From NCBI GenBank assembly GCA_003008705.1, contig PDUO01000011.1, positions 301,956 through 365,955 on the forward strand: 64,000 bases of DNA, read 5' to 3'. Each line of letters begins with the position of its first letter. Position 1 is the first letter of the stretch. Of the stretch, positions 47,813 through 57,093 are shown piece after piece. Source of the DNA: Pezicula radicicola (taxonomy: Eukaryota > Ascomycota > Leotiomycetes > Helotiales > Dermateaceae). A model generated the notes under the pieces. It did no database searches, was not told the DNA's origin, and saw only the letters and a program-made list of their open reading frames with translations. The translations under genes were made by a program, and so were the position numbers.

Positions 47813-48682
47813 ATGGCACCAGAACACCCAGGCAAAGCATCTCAGGCTGAATTTGACGTTATTCAAAACCGTATCGCCCTTGCACTCGCAAAGCGCGAAA
47901 GCCTTGTTAAGTCATGGACCGCATCCTCGTCCAGAGCTCAAGAACCAACGAAGACCGAAGCAGAACTCGACGCTGAAGACGCACTCCATTTCCGAATTGA
48001 ACCGCCACGACTTGGAGTTGGAGCGCCAATTCCCTCGCACTTCCTTGTCAGTGAAGCACAGCAAAACAACAAGTCATTACGAGCCAAGTTTTTCCCCACC
48101 AAAGGCCTTAAAGCCAGCAAGGCTCGAGATGCGGATGAGAAGGCAGCAAGTGCGAAAAGAGCAAAGCAGGATGAGAGTAGTGACGAGGAAGAAGGAAGGT
48201 CTGGGCTGGGGAAGGCCAAGAAGCACAAAATTAGCAAACACATGGCAACTGTTGTCTCGAACGTGGAGATACGAGCACCTGTAATTCCACAGCGGGAACC
48301 AGAGCAACAAGTTAGCCAAACAAATGACACTGAGAAGGGAACGTCGAAAGAGGTTGAAGAGGCAATGAAAGTGGACGTTGAGACCGAGGAATCATCAGAA
48401 GACCCCATTACGAAGTCAGTCATGGATGCCTTCTCAACTAGCAATACTAGTACTTCCCCAGCGACTACGAATACTACTATCCAGAATGAGACCGAGCCCA
48501 AAGAAACACAAGATCCGGATTCTGCTAAACCTGAACCCAAAAGTGTCGCTACACTTCCACAAGACACCCTCCTCTCAACACAGTCTGCCGCTGATGCAAG
48601 AAAGGCTAAGCTGAAGTTAAAGAAGAGAAAGGAGAAAAGAGAGAGGAAGCAGAGAAAGAAGGCTTTGAAAGCGAAATCTTGA
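47813..48682 (+). CDS. DUF3245 family protein
   Basis: A single exon of 289 residues from ATG 47813 (MAPEHPGKASQAEF). The frame is open upstream to 47663, but only from a TTG. The region IQNRIALALAKRESLVKSW, an acidic helix, then RLGVGAPIPSHFL and KSLRAKFF, and a Lys-rich HKISKH match the conserved core of the fungal DUF3245 family. An acidic Ser/Thr/Glu-rich linker follows. The end is very basic (KLKLKKRKEKRERKQRKKALKAKS), a likely nucleolar or nuclear signal. The role is not established for the family; nucleolar localisation or ribosome biogenesis would fit the tail but is only inference. Confidence 0.82.
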   Translation: MAPEHPGKASQAEFDVIQNRIALALAKRESLVKSWTASSSRAQEPTKTEAELDAEDALHFRIEPPRLGVGAPIPSHFLVSEAQQNNKSLRAKFFPTKGLKASKARDADEKAASAKRAKQDESSDEEEGRSGLGKAKKHKISKHMATVVSNVEIRAPVIPQREPEQQVSQTNDTEKGTSKEVEEAMKVDVETEESSEDPITKSVMDAFSTSNTSTSPATTNTTIQNETEPKETQDPDSAKPEPKSVATLPQDTLLSTQSAADARKAKLKLKKRKEKRERKQRKKALKAKS

Positions 48683-49715
48683 AACTGGATGATAGGAAGT
48701 TTTGATAATTATTTAGAGTTTGTACTATGCAACTGCACGCCTAGCATAGTCAACAATGTAATGATAGCCCCATAATTTCCCAATGGCAGTCAGATAACGG
48801 AAGTGTGCAGTACTGTACGAATTGGTTTACAAGAGATAGTTTTGGATCGCTATCTATTCAGACATAAGAGATGGACTTGAGTAGTTTAAGTAATTCAGTT
48901 GACTTGGGTAACTCACTCACCCTAGTCAAAATAATCTGTTATAAACCAATTTGAGTAGAAACCTGAAGGCTGTATTGATTGAGGAGGTAAGCTGGGCTGG
49001 AGCCCAGCCTGCCTAAATAACCTAAGGTACAAAGAACTGAGTCTCTTTGACTGTATGCATCCTCATGAGCTTAGTGAGGTATGCAGAGTCCCAAACCAGC
49101 AATTTGTGTGGTACAGTAATGCCCGGTTCTTCTCTAATCACTAATAACTCCAACATCACATCCCTTACCTTCTCCGCTCGGAGTTAAAGGCGTCTTTCGG
49201 TCTCTCCAGGTACTGTTAGTGTTATTCCGGGTGGTGAGGGGATAAGAATCCTAAATCCGTGAGTTGTCTAAGATATTTTGAGTAAATCGCATGGCTTCCC
49301 GTACAAGCTGCTTCATTCCTTGCCTGACCAAGTACCTATGCGGCTTTATATCGCACGCTACAGTAACATCTGCATCTTCCCCAATTCTTGCCAATCCAAA
49401 AGCCGATACAGCTTTCGGAAATAAGCCTCCCACCTTTTAGTTTCGAACGAAGGCCATCCCAAGAATACATATTATAAAATTGTACTTCATGTTCACTCTT
49501 TCCTGTCAAATAAAAAGGTGAACTTTGCTTTTCATACGATTCACTCACTCCCTCTAGCCGCTAGTGAGTAGATTTGGTTGTTACCTTCCTCTTCACTTGC
49601 CTATTCGTTTGAAGCGACTGAAACCGGCCACACACCATTTACATTGCAAGAGCCAGTCATCAACAAAACTGCAATATTACTGTATCACCACCACCCGTCT
49701 TCCACACAAGTTAAG
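48683..49715. other. Intergenic with a dispersed-motif copy
   Basis: No gene supported. At about 48870-48955 lies a copy of the GTAACTCACT/TTGAGTAG motif family. Two short minus frames at 49251-49548 overlap each other and are not convincing. Confidence 0.5.
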
Positions 49716-50733
49716 ATGGCAACATCAAACACAACGCCCGTATGGCTTATCACAGGTGCTTCTTCAGGCTTTGGTGCAGCTCTGGCAATTCACTGCATTA
49801 AAGCTGGCCACAAAGTCATTGGCACAGCACGTAATGTCAAAAAGGCATCTCAGGATATTCCGGATTTCACAAAACTGGGAGGGACATGGATAGAGCTCGA
49901 CGTGACAGCCAGCGATGTTGAGCAGAAGATTGAGCAGGCTGCAAAAATTTATGGAAGTCTGGACGTGGTTGTTAATAATGCTGGATATTCACTACTTGGA
50001 GCACTTGAAGATATTAGGTACAGTTGATCCCTCTTAAAAAAAATACACTTCCAATTTAATGCACTGTGTCTATGTATTTCTTGGGTATTGACTGACTTGT
50101 ACCTTTAGCGACGAAGAAGCCCACGCTCAGATGGAGACGAATTTCTTTGGACCTCTCAAAGTGATCCGTGGTGCTTTACCAACCATGCGGAAGCAAAATT
50201 CTGGCACCATAGTCAATATCACAAGTGTAGCTGCCTTTGATGGCCTACCAACTTGCAGTCTCTATGCTGGTAGCAAGTTCGCTCTAGAAGGTAATACCTA
50301 CTCTCTTCTGTGCTTTAGAAATAATTGCTAATTTACCAAAATAGGTGCTTCAGAGAGTCTCGCACGCGAAGTAGCCAAATTCAACATCAAAGTACTTCTC
50401 GTTGAACCTGGTGCCTTCCGTACCAACTTCCTCTCAGCTTTTGTATCAACTAAAACTGGTATCAGTGAGCCTTATCAACAAAGCCCAGTCGCTGATGTGA
50501 TGAAAGCATTTGAAGGAATGAATGGCAAGCAAAAGGGTGACACTGAGAAAGGGGTTGCGAGGATATTCGAGGTTGTGACTCGTACTGGTCAGGCTGTTGG
50601 ATTGGGTGAGATTTTACGATTGCCTTTGGGAAGTGATTGTGTGGAGAGGCTGGAGAAGAAGATTGAGAGTTTTAAGGGGGATTTGGAGAAGACTAGGAAG
50701 ATTGCTCTTAGTACTGCTTATGTAGAGGCCTAA
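49716..50733 (+). CDS. Short-chain dehydrogenase/reductase (classical SDR)
   Basis: Exons 49716-50017, 50109-50290 and 50345-50733 (introns 91 and 54 bp) give 290 residues. The cofactor motif TGASSGFG lies at 13-20, NNAG at about 90, and the catalytic Ser140, Tyr153 and Lys157 (SLYAGSK) are all present. It belongs to the group often annotated as oxidoreductase or 1-acyldihydroxyacetone-phosphate-reductase-like SDRs in fungi. The substrate is unknown. VEPGAFRTNF after the active site is the usual substrate-loop lead. No partner genes nearby. It is intact, unlike the SDR relic at 43.2 kb, with which it shares only family-level similarity. Confidence 0.9.
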
Positions 50734-52747
50734 GTAATGCGAGAAGGCAGTTTTGTCTAGGAATCGCTCTTTCCTAAGCTTCTACTTAAGTCGCCTTGCC
50801 AACAGCGAACTTACAGACAGAAAGGGAAGCAAAACACACTTACTTTTCATGAGTCTCTACTTTAATTCAATCAAGTTAGTAATTAAAAATGTATGTTGAG
50901 AGCCAATAAAGCATAATACCAGTGGGTTGTGAGATTGCAAGCAGATGTATGAAACCTCGAAGCTACTGGTTGACCAACAGACCGGACAAGTGCTAGTGAA
51001 TCTAGCTCCCACAGATAAAATTTGCATCAACTATTCTGTTATGGACACATAATCTGATTGACCTTACCTCAATAATATTAACAACGTTGGCAAGATAGAA
51101 CAAGCACAGATTGGTAATTTGGAAGAATCACGTATTTTATACACAAACATGCATGAAAGCCAAGTGAGAATTCATTCTTAGAATCTATATGCACACCCCA
51201 GAACCTAACTATGTAACAAGCCCCTCCTCTCTTTACAGAATCCACAATCTATACTCAACAAAAATTTTCACTTCTTCATAGCCCTGGCAAGCCGAGGACT
51301 ATAATGAAAAGGTTCGGCTTATCCCACGGGGGCATGTCCTACATCCTTGTGTGAAGTGCGCTGTTTAAGGCCACACTAGGTTTTACATCCTCGAATCTTG
51401 GATGGGTAGAGCCCTTCACGCGGTGTCATACGGCGTTAACCTGGTGACTAACAGGGCAATTGAATTTTACATCATGAGCTAGATGGGTAGCAGTTTATAG
51501 CCGATCTGACAGGAGGCTCGGAAAGAAGAAGGAAGAAGAAGTTGATGGATAGGGAGGGCAGAGCGGAGCGGTAAAATCAGGAAGTCCCCTACAAGTCTCG
51601 ACACCAAGCCAAGGCAAGGCGGAGAACTCTTGGGATAGAAGACTTTGAACTGAAGTGAGAATATTATGTAGAAGGAAGAAAGGAAAGTCGAAGATCTGGG
51701 GGGAGAGCCTCCCTTATGTAGACCTCTAGGACACTAGAAATTAGTTCCAAACTATCTACATGCGCTTAGTGTGTGACTCAAGTCAGAAAGAGCTACATTT
51801 CAGTGAGTCATATTGCTAGTTAATTACTTAGTCGAGCACTTAAACTACACCTAGAGGCACTTAGGAACGCTGGTCGTAGGTAGTGGACACTAAAATGGCA
51901 CATACTTGCAATTTCCATGTATCTATCGTTCTTTTGACTCATATTGCAAGAAAAAGCCCACTTAGGAGGGTACTTGGAGATGCTAGTTAAAGATGGTGCA
52001 CATCAAAAGGCCAGCTTTCGAGTGTTAGTTAAATTTTTAAGTCATATTGCAAGAAAACGCCCACTTAAGGAAGGCACCGTTGAACCTTAGATGGGCTTCA
52101 AACTTGTTAGTTTTGTACCTAAGGCCAACAATTTTTGGGGGTTGTATTACAGAGAAAACACCCACTTAGGAAGGCACTGTTGGACCTTAAAGTCATTGGA
52201 CTTACTGTATCGTCATCAGATTTCGCTTGGCGGTGGTCTCCTAAGGTTGTGGCGTGGATACTAGTTGTCTGTCCTAATTGTCGCGCTTGTCAAAGCCTAC
52301 CTACCTACTATATAGATTGCTTTGAATCTAATCAGGGCTCTACTAACATACAAGAGATCAAAGCTAATTAGCTACTCAAAACAAGTTAATCACTTAAAAT
52401 AAAGCGATTGACTAAAAGTCTGCCTCTTATGTGACGGGACAGTAAACAGCTATTAAAAATACTCCTCTACGAAAGCAATTAACAATGTAGCTCTTGTATT
52501 ACAGTATGTCTTGAGAATTCTCCAAGTAATGACTGTAGGACAAAGGGGAACAAGCAATAGGGGGGGTGAAGTGAGGAGACCCCTGGCACGGCTAGTCTGT
52601 TTTGAGAAACAATCTGTCTGTGCTCGCGATTGTGCAACGCAACTCCAGATTCAAGCTTAAGCCTCGCAATTGCCTTTCTCTGCGTTCAGTCCTGTCTTTA
52701 CCTTTTGCTGTTGCTAATGAGCACGATTACAATCGTTTCCTTCCTCC
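50734..52747. other. Two-kilobase intergenic region with degenerate repeats
   Basis: No gene. It includes the repeat block below, a purine-rich stretch near 51515-51560 (GGAAAGAAGAAGGAAGAAGAAG) and, at about 52372-52415, a weak copy of the dispersed CAAGTTAATCACTT-type motif. Confidence 0.5.
51806..52180 (+). repeat. Degenerate tandem repeat, about 100-130-bp period
   Basis: Units begin near 51806, 51938, 52041 and 52142 with variants of TCATATTGCAAGAAAAxGCCCACTTAGG. The middle two are the closest; each is followed by a related run containing CACTTAGGAAGG and a GTTAG word. The spacing is uneven and no protein is encoded. Confidence 0.7.
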
Positions 52748-54979
52748 ATGCTTGCTGTTACGCGCCCTCGAGCCGCCTCACAACCATACGACGAGATGAT
52801 GGAGGAACAGGACATCCCGGTGCTCATGCAGCGTCTTCAGAGCGACGAAGATGCCATGCGAAAAATGGCAGTCTTTAAACTACAAACTGCAATCAACGAT
52901 CCCTCTTTTGCAGACCGTTTCATTTCCTCGCGTGGTCTTGATGTCCTCCGCCGCCTCATTTTAAGCACAGGCGGCAACACGCTCGCATACTCCCTACAGA
53001 GTCTTAGTCGCCTTCTGGAAGTTGATATGGGATGGCAGGTGTTTGAAGAGAAAGGTGCGACAGACTTAGTCGAGCGTCTTGTCGAGCTCATTGTCACACA
53101 TCCTCTTGTCAACATTCTGCGCGGGGCAATGTCTATACTGGTAGCGATCGTAAGCCACCCACAGTCTACGAGAGGGGCCAGCTTAGCATCGCCAGGTTCT
53201 TTCGGATTTCGCGCTCTAAAACCTGCCATTGCCGTGTATCCTCAGTTTTTTGAAATGGTTGTATCGCAACTCAACTCGGCGGACCATGCGCTATGCGCCA
53301 ATGCGCTCATGTTACTCAATGCTCTTATGCGAGATTCGATCACAAACGATACTGGAAACGGCAAAGATGGGCCTGGCAAGAGTAGTGGGACTGGCGAGGA
53401 GTGGCCGAAATTCATAAAAAGGTTGCAAGACCTCGGCGTTATAAAGTCCGTCTATGGCTTGATGCAAAGCTCAGCAATGCAAGATTTGGCACATCCGTTA
53501 CTCGAATTCCAGGCTTTAACCAAGGTGTTATTGAGAAAATGGAGAGAGGTGAAAGTAGATACGGAAAGACCAGAACATAGAAGAGCATTGAAGGGATTAC
53601 ATCTGTCCAGTGCGCCGGACCGGAGAGAACAAGGCACCCCAAGGATCGAGGAAATTATAAAGAGTGGGAGGAAAGGTAGTCAGCGGCACAATCCAGAAAA
53701 ATGGCGGAGGCTAGGTTTTGAATCTGAAAGCCCTGCCTGGGAGTTTGGTCGAACTGGATTCTTGGGAATGATGGATTTGACAGATTTTGTAAGGAAACAA
53801 GAAGATGGATTTCAGAAACTCCTCTTGGAACAGTCATCCAAGCCAATGCACGAGAGATGTCCGATCGCAAGAGCAAGTTTAGCAGTCACAGAAATTCTTT
53901 ATGAGCATTTTGAAGTTGATAAGTCGGATGTGGAAGATGCCAAGAGTTATTTGGTCTTAGATGGGATGAAGAATTATGACAAAATATTTCGCCCGTTGCT
54001 GCTGCAGTGGTCGAGGTTGCATACAGCGAGCTTGCAATCATTTTTTCGTTTATGGAAAGCTACCGTAGCGACGCAGGACGACTTCGACAAGGTTGCTGAG
54101 CTTGTACGAATTCTTATTGAGCAGGTGGTTGGGCAGGCATCAAGGACAAAGGATGCGCAGGAAGTGGAGGAGGAACTTTTCGAATTCGATTACCAGAGAT
54201 TGCGTGAGTTACAGATGGAGTTACTCGAGTTGACTTTCGAGGATGAATGGGGTCAGCATCTCCTTCAAGTAAGAGACGAGCTCAAACATGAGGCCTTGCA
54301 GTTTATCAAAGAGCAACGCATTAGGTGTTTATTGGAGGGAGCGTGGTTTCCAAGGACAGTAAATCAGAAGAACAGCATCGATGAGGTGTATCCAGCAAAG
54401 AATGGGACGAGAAATCAACCGGTCTCTTGGCGATATGTTAAGCTCTCTCATAACCGTCGATATCTTCATTACTCGGATTTCGATTCCCAATCTACCCCTG
54501 ACCCTACGTTGGACCAATTAAATGAGAAGATCGACCTCAGTACCATCAGCTCCGTCATCTCAAATGTCTCTGCTTCACATGACGATACCTCAAGCATATC
54601 AACCTTATCAACGCTAAAGACACTATCACAGCCGCCAAAACCTACATCGACCACCAAGATTACCATAAACAGCTTTGTAGGGCCCTCAGATACCAAGTCA
54701 CAATCCTCGCATGGTGAGCCAGCAGAACGAGCGATATTAACTCTCCTTCCCCCAACACACAGCTTGGCGTCAGAATGGCTAGATGGCCTTCTTATGCTGT
54801 TAAATCAAGCTCCTATAACCGCCGAGACAAACAAATTGGTAGGATTGGTTAGCGATTATGGCTTGAAAATCCGATTATTGAATGTCAGGTTGGATGAGGC
54901 GTATGGAGGACCACCAGAAGATGCTGGAATTGTTCCCAGCAGGGAGGGATTGGATGATGATTACTATTATGAAGTTTGA
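52748..54979 (+). CDS. ELMO/CED-12 domain protein
   Basis: An intronless 743-residue frame. Residues 16-330 are armadillo-like helices (DIPVLMQRLQSDEDAMRKMAVFKLQ). The ELMO domain follows about 330-480 (WRRLGFESESPAWEFGR..GFLGMMDLTDF, given here as WRRLGFESESPAWEF and GMMDLTDF). A PH-like region and Pro/Ser linker lie at 540-740, and the protein ends DDDYYYEV. ELMO proteins work with DOCK-type exchange factors to activate Rac/Cdc42 GTPases at the plasma membrane, controlling polarity; in fungi this is linked to hyphal growth. The ATG at 52748 is the longest option; Met17 or Met18 (MMEEQDIP) is equally plausible since the first 16 residues are not conserved-looking. Confidence 0.85.
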   Translation: MLAVTRPRAASQPYDEMMEEQDIPVLMQRLQSDEDAMRKMAVFKLQTAINDPSFADRFISSRGLDVLRRLILSTGGNTLAYSLQSLSRLLEVDMGWQVFEEKGATDLVERLVELIVTHPLVNILRGAMSILVAIVSHPQSTRGASLASPGSFGFRALKPAIAVYPQFFEMVVSQLNSADHALCANALMLLNALMRDSITNDTGNGKDGPGKSSGTGEEWPKFIKRLQDLGVIKSVYGLMQSSAMQDLAHPLLEFQALTKVLLRKWREVKVDTERPEHRRALKGLHLSSAPDRREQGTPRIEEIIKSGRKGSQRHNPEKWRRLGFESESPAWEFGRTGFLGMMDLTDFVRKQEDGFQKLLLEQSSKPMHERCPIARASLAVTEILYEHFEVDKSDVEDAKSYLVLDGMKNYDKIFRPLLLQWSRLHTASLQSFFRLWKATVATQDDFDKVAELVRILIEQVVGQASRTKDAQEVEEELFEFDYQRLRELQMELLELTFEDEWGQHLLQVRDELKHEALQFIKEQRIRCLLEGAWFPRTVNQKNSIDEVYPAKNGTRNQPVSWRYVKLSHNRRYLHYSDFDSQSTPDPTLDQLNEKIDLSTISSVISNVSASHDDTSSISTLSTLKTLSQPPKPTSTTKITINSFVGPSDTKSQSSHGEPAERAILTLLPPTHSLASEWLDGLLMLLNQAPITAETNKLVGLVSDYGLKIRLLNVRLDEAYGGPPEDAGIVPSREGLDDDYYYEV

Positions 54980-56253
54980 TGAGCATTTTGGCATGTTCGG
55001 CGTAAATTTCTGTGTATGTTGCTCTTTTGATACCCCATCTTTGTATGATTACATATATGTCAATATTCTAGATCTACATATGTATAGATAATGGAAAGGA
55101 TTTGGTTTATTATGTATTCGGATTGACTCGGAATAAAAACGAACCGCCACTATAGATCCAGAAGCTATGTGCATCCAGAATTCTCGGAAATAGAATAAGC
55201 ATGTTTTAAAATATAACATGAAGCAACATCAAGAGTCCAAGGTTTCTGACCAGTTCCTGGTACTAACATGAATTCATTAATATAGAAGAAGAATATGGTT
55301 AGTATACTTTGTATTGCCGTTTCTTAACTCTTAGATCAATTTTGCTACTACGTCGTTTCAAATACTTAGAAAAGAATGACAACAGCAATATCACTGATAG
55401 CAATAACTATTAAAATAGATTCTCCTTTAAATTGATATAACATTTCCTAGTACTGTACTTAACTTAATTAAGTAGATAAGGATACATTGTTTCTTGGTTG
55501 TTTTTTGTTCTGTGACATATATAAAATCTAGAAAACAAGGAAAACATTTCTCTTCTATATAACAACATTATCTCTATTAGATTTATGACTAAACTAATGT
55601 GGCGCTGTAAGCACGTCAGTACCCAAGTAGACAGAGGGATGAAAATTTTCTAACTCTTGTATGTACAACAGTAACACAACATAGAAAACAATACCTGGTA
55701 TCTAGTTTTTAGGGGTTTCGAGACGAATTAGCCTATATGCATCGAATATAATTGTTGTTTGTTCCTATACTTCTTGTTATTGTATTTTAGAATTACCTAG
55801 AAATAAATACTGCATACTGTAGTACTATATTATAGTTAAGTGGCCTTTTCCTGTTAGTTTTTTCCTCTCTTGAATAATTAATACTAGATCTCTGTTCTCT
55901 AAAGATTGTATTCTCTAGTTGAGGTACTATAGTAGAGTGTGCTATATATAAGTCTATGATTTGGATTAGAATTAGTAAACTTGAGTATTTTTTAGAATTA
56001 ATGTTAAAGATCCTGCATGCATTTAAAGAAAGGGGAAATGTCATTTCAGAATTGTTATATTGTGAAAATAAAGAGAAATCAAAGAGCCCGTATGTATAGT
56101 TTAGAGAATCTATAGATAGGGAAAGATATTTCCTTAAAGTATAAGTTATTGCAATTCTACCTACGTCTTGATTATACATTCGAGATCGAGGCGTTAAAAC
56201 TTAATAATACTAGTATGCAAAGCTACCTATTTTGTAGTGTCTTGCTAGATAAT
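54980..56253. other. Very AT-rich gene-free region
   Basis: From about 55100 the DNA is strongly AT-biased. A 128-codon minus ORF at 55793-56179 is a by-product of this composition. No gene or readable element remains. Confidence 0.5.
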
Positions 56254-56304
56254 GAGCCTGACTTGGGCCTAGCTCTTCGGTGAATGGGTGACCACCGGGG
56301 ATCG
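56254..56304 (+). pseudogene. 5S rRNA 3'-half fragment
   Basis: The segment AGCCTGACTTGGGCCTAG.. ATGGGTGACCACCGGGGATC follows the order of the eukaryotic 5S rRNA region AAGCCTGxxxGGGCCTAG..TTGGATGGGTGACCACCTGGGAAT, including the conserved C-box core GGGTGACC. The 5' half and the closing helix are not found, so it is a partial copy. Single dispersed 5S genes and fragments are normal in filamentous ascomycetes. Confidence 0.65.
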
Positions 56305-56931
56305 AGGAATATAATTGCTGTAAAGTTAAGACTAAGGTAGAATTTATACCTTGAAGGGTCTCCTAATGCCCTATTATAATAAAGAGAAGGCTTGTAGTTG
56401 ACCAAGAAATTAAACTACATCAGCTTGCCATTACATCAACGTACTTATTTACTATACCTGGGCAACTTAGTAGTTGGCTAAAATGATTCTACTACTACAA
56501 CTAATCCTCTCGGGGATACATTTCTGATTGTAGAAAGAGCTTTCACTACAATCAGACCTACACAATGCCCTTATTGAGACAAGTAATACACCTTGTCCTT
56601 TTCTCCAATGCCCAAATGTAACATCTATGTACTTCGTATTTCTAAATCCCCAATTGATTCTTAAGTTTATTTTAATAGTAGTGACAGCTAATCTCTAATT
56701 GACAAATAGCAAAAGTTACAAGCTTCCTTCCACTGCCCTATGATACACATAAATATTAAGTTCCTAAGCGAGCCCCTTTCCACAAGCGGGCACCCGCTTC
56801 GTAGCAAACGAAAACCCACAACATGCTAAATCCACACACAAAAGTATCTAACTAACAAACTCCAAACTCTTCTCCAAAAAAGAAATCAATCCTATCAAGT
56901 CTTCTACTAAGAATAAAATTAAAAAATATAC
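56305..56931. other. AT-rich gap before the tRNA terminator
   Basis: No gene. A perfect inverted repeat AAGCGGG-CA-CCCGCTT lies at about 56790-56806. Confidence 0.5.
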
Positions 56932-56939
56932 AAAAAAAA
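56932..56939 (-). terminator. RNA polymerase III terminator of tRNA-Tyr
   Basis: Eight T in a row on the minus strand, starting seven bases after the discriminator base of the tRNA. Confidence 0.75.
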
Positions 56940-56945
56940 GTGAAG

Positions 56946-57093
56946 TCCCTCAGGGGAGAGTCGAACCCTTTGAAATTTGTTAGTGCAAATTCCTGAGTGA
57001 GAACTTCTTCTGATTTGATTTACGTACCCCGACATTCGGATGAATCTGAACCAGTTACAGTCCGACGCCATAAACCAACTAGACGACCGAGGG
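56946..57093 (-). tRNA. tRNA-Tyr (GTA) with anticodon intron and a second, T-stem insertion
   Basis: Read on the minus strand from 57093. The acceptor strand CCCTCGG pairs with CTGAGGG (56947-56953), discriminator A at 56946. C1-G72 and A73 are the eukaryotic tyrosine identity set. T8, A14, G15, G18G19 and A21 are in place in the D-arm. Anticodon stem TCGGA/TCCGA is perfect, with loop C-T-GTA-A and a 13-nt intron at 57042-57054 directly after A37. Variable loop ATGTC. The T-loop TTCGACT and 3' T-strand CTCCC are present, but the 5' T-strand GGGGG is interrupted by 60 bp (56968-57027). Removing both insertions leaves a 75-nt tRNA with all invariant bases. A and B boxes are readable, and a T8 terminator follows. 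Without the second removal the RNA cannot fold. Confidence 0.72.
56968..57027 (-). other. 60-bp mRNA-type intron-like insertion inside the tRNA T-stem
   Basis: On the minus strand it begins GTACGT, has CACTAAC with the branch A 12 nt before the end, and finishes AAAG. GTACGT also serves as donor in the reductase gene at 6986, and 60 bp is a typical intron length in this window (others 46-62). The G-run at the borders allows the ends to shift by up to two bases; only one of these registers gives GT..AG. Confidence 0.6.

Noticed and set aside
49251..49548. Two short minus ORFs near 49.3 kb
   Set aside because: Overlapping frames with no splice link or family; probably chance.
55793..56179. 128-codon minus ORF
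   Set aside because: Lies in extremely AT-rich DNA with Ile/Tyr/Asn-dominated translation; compositional artefact.
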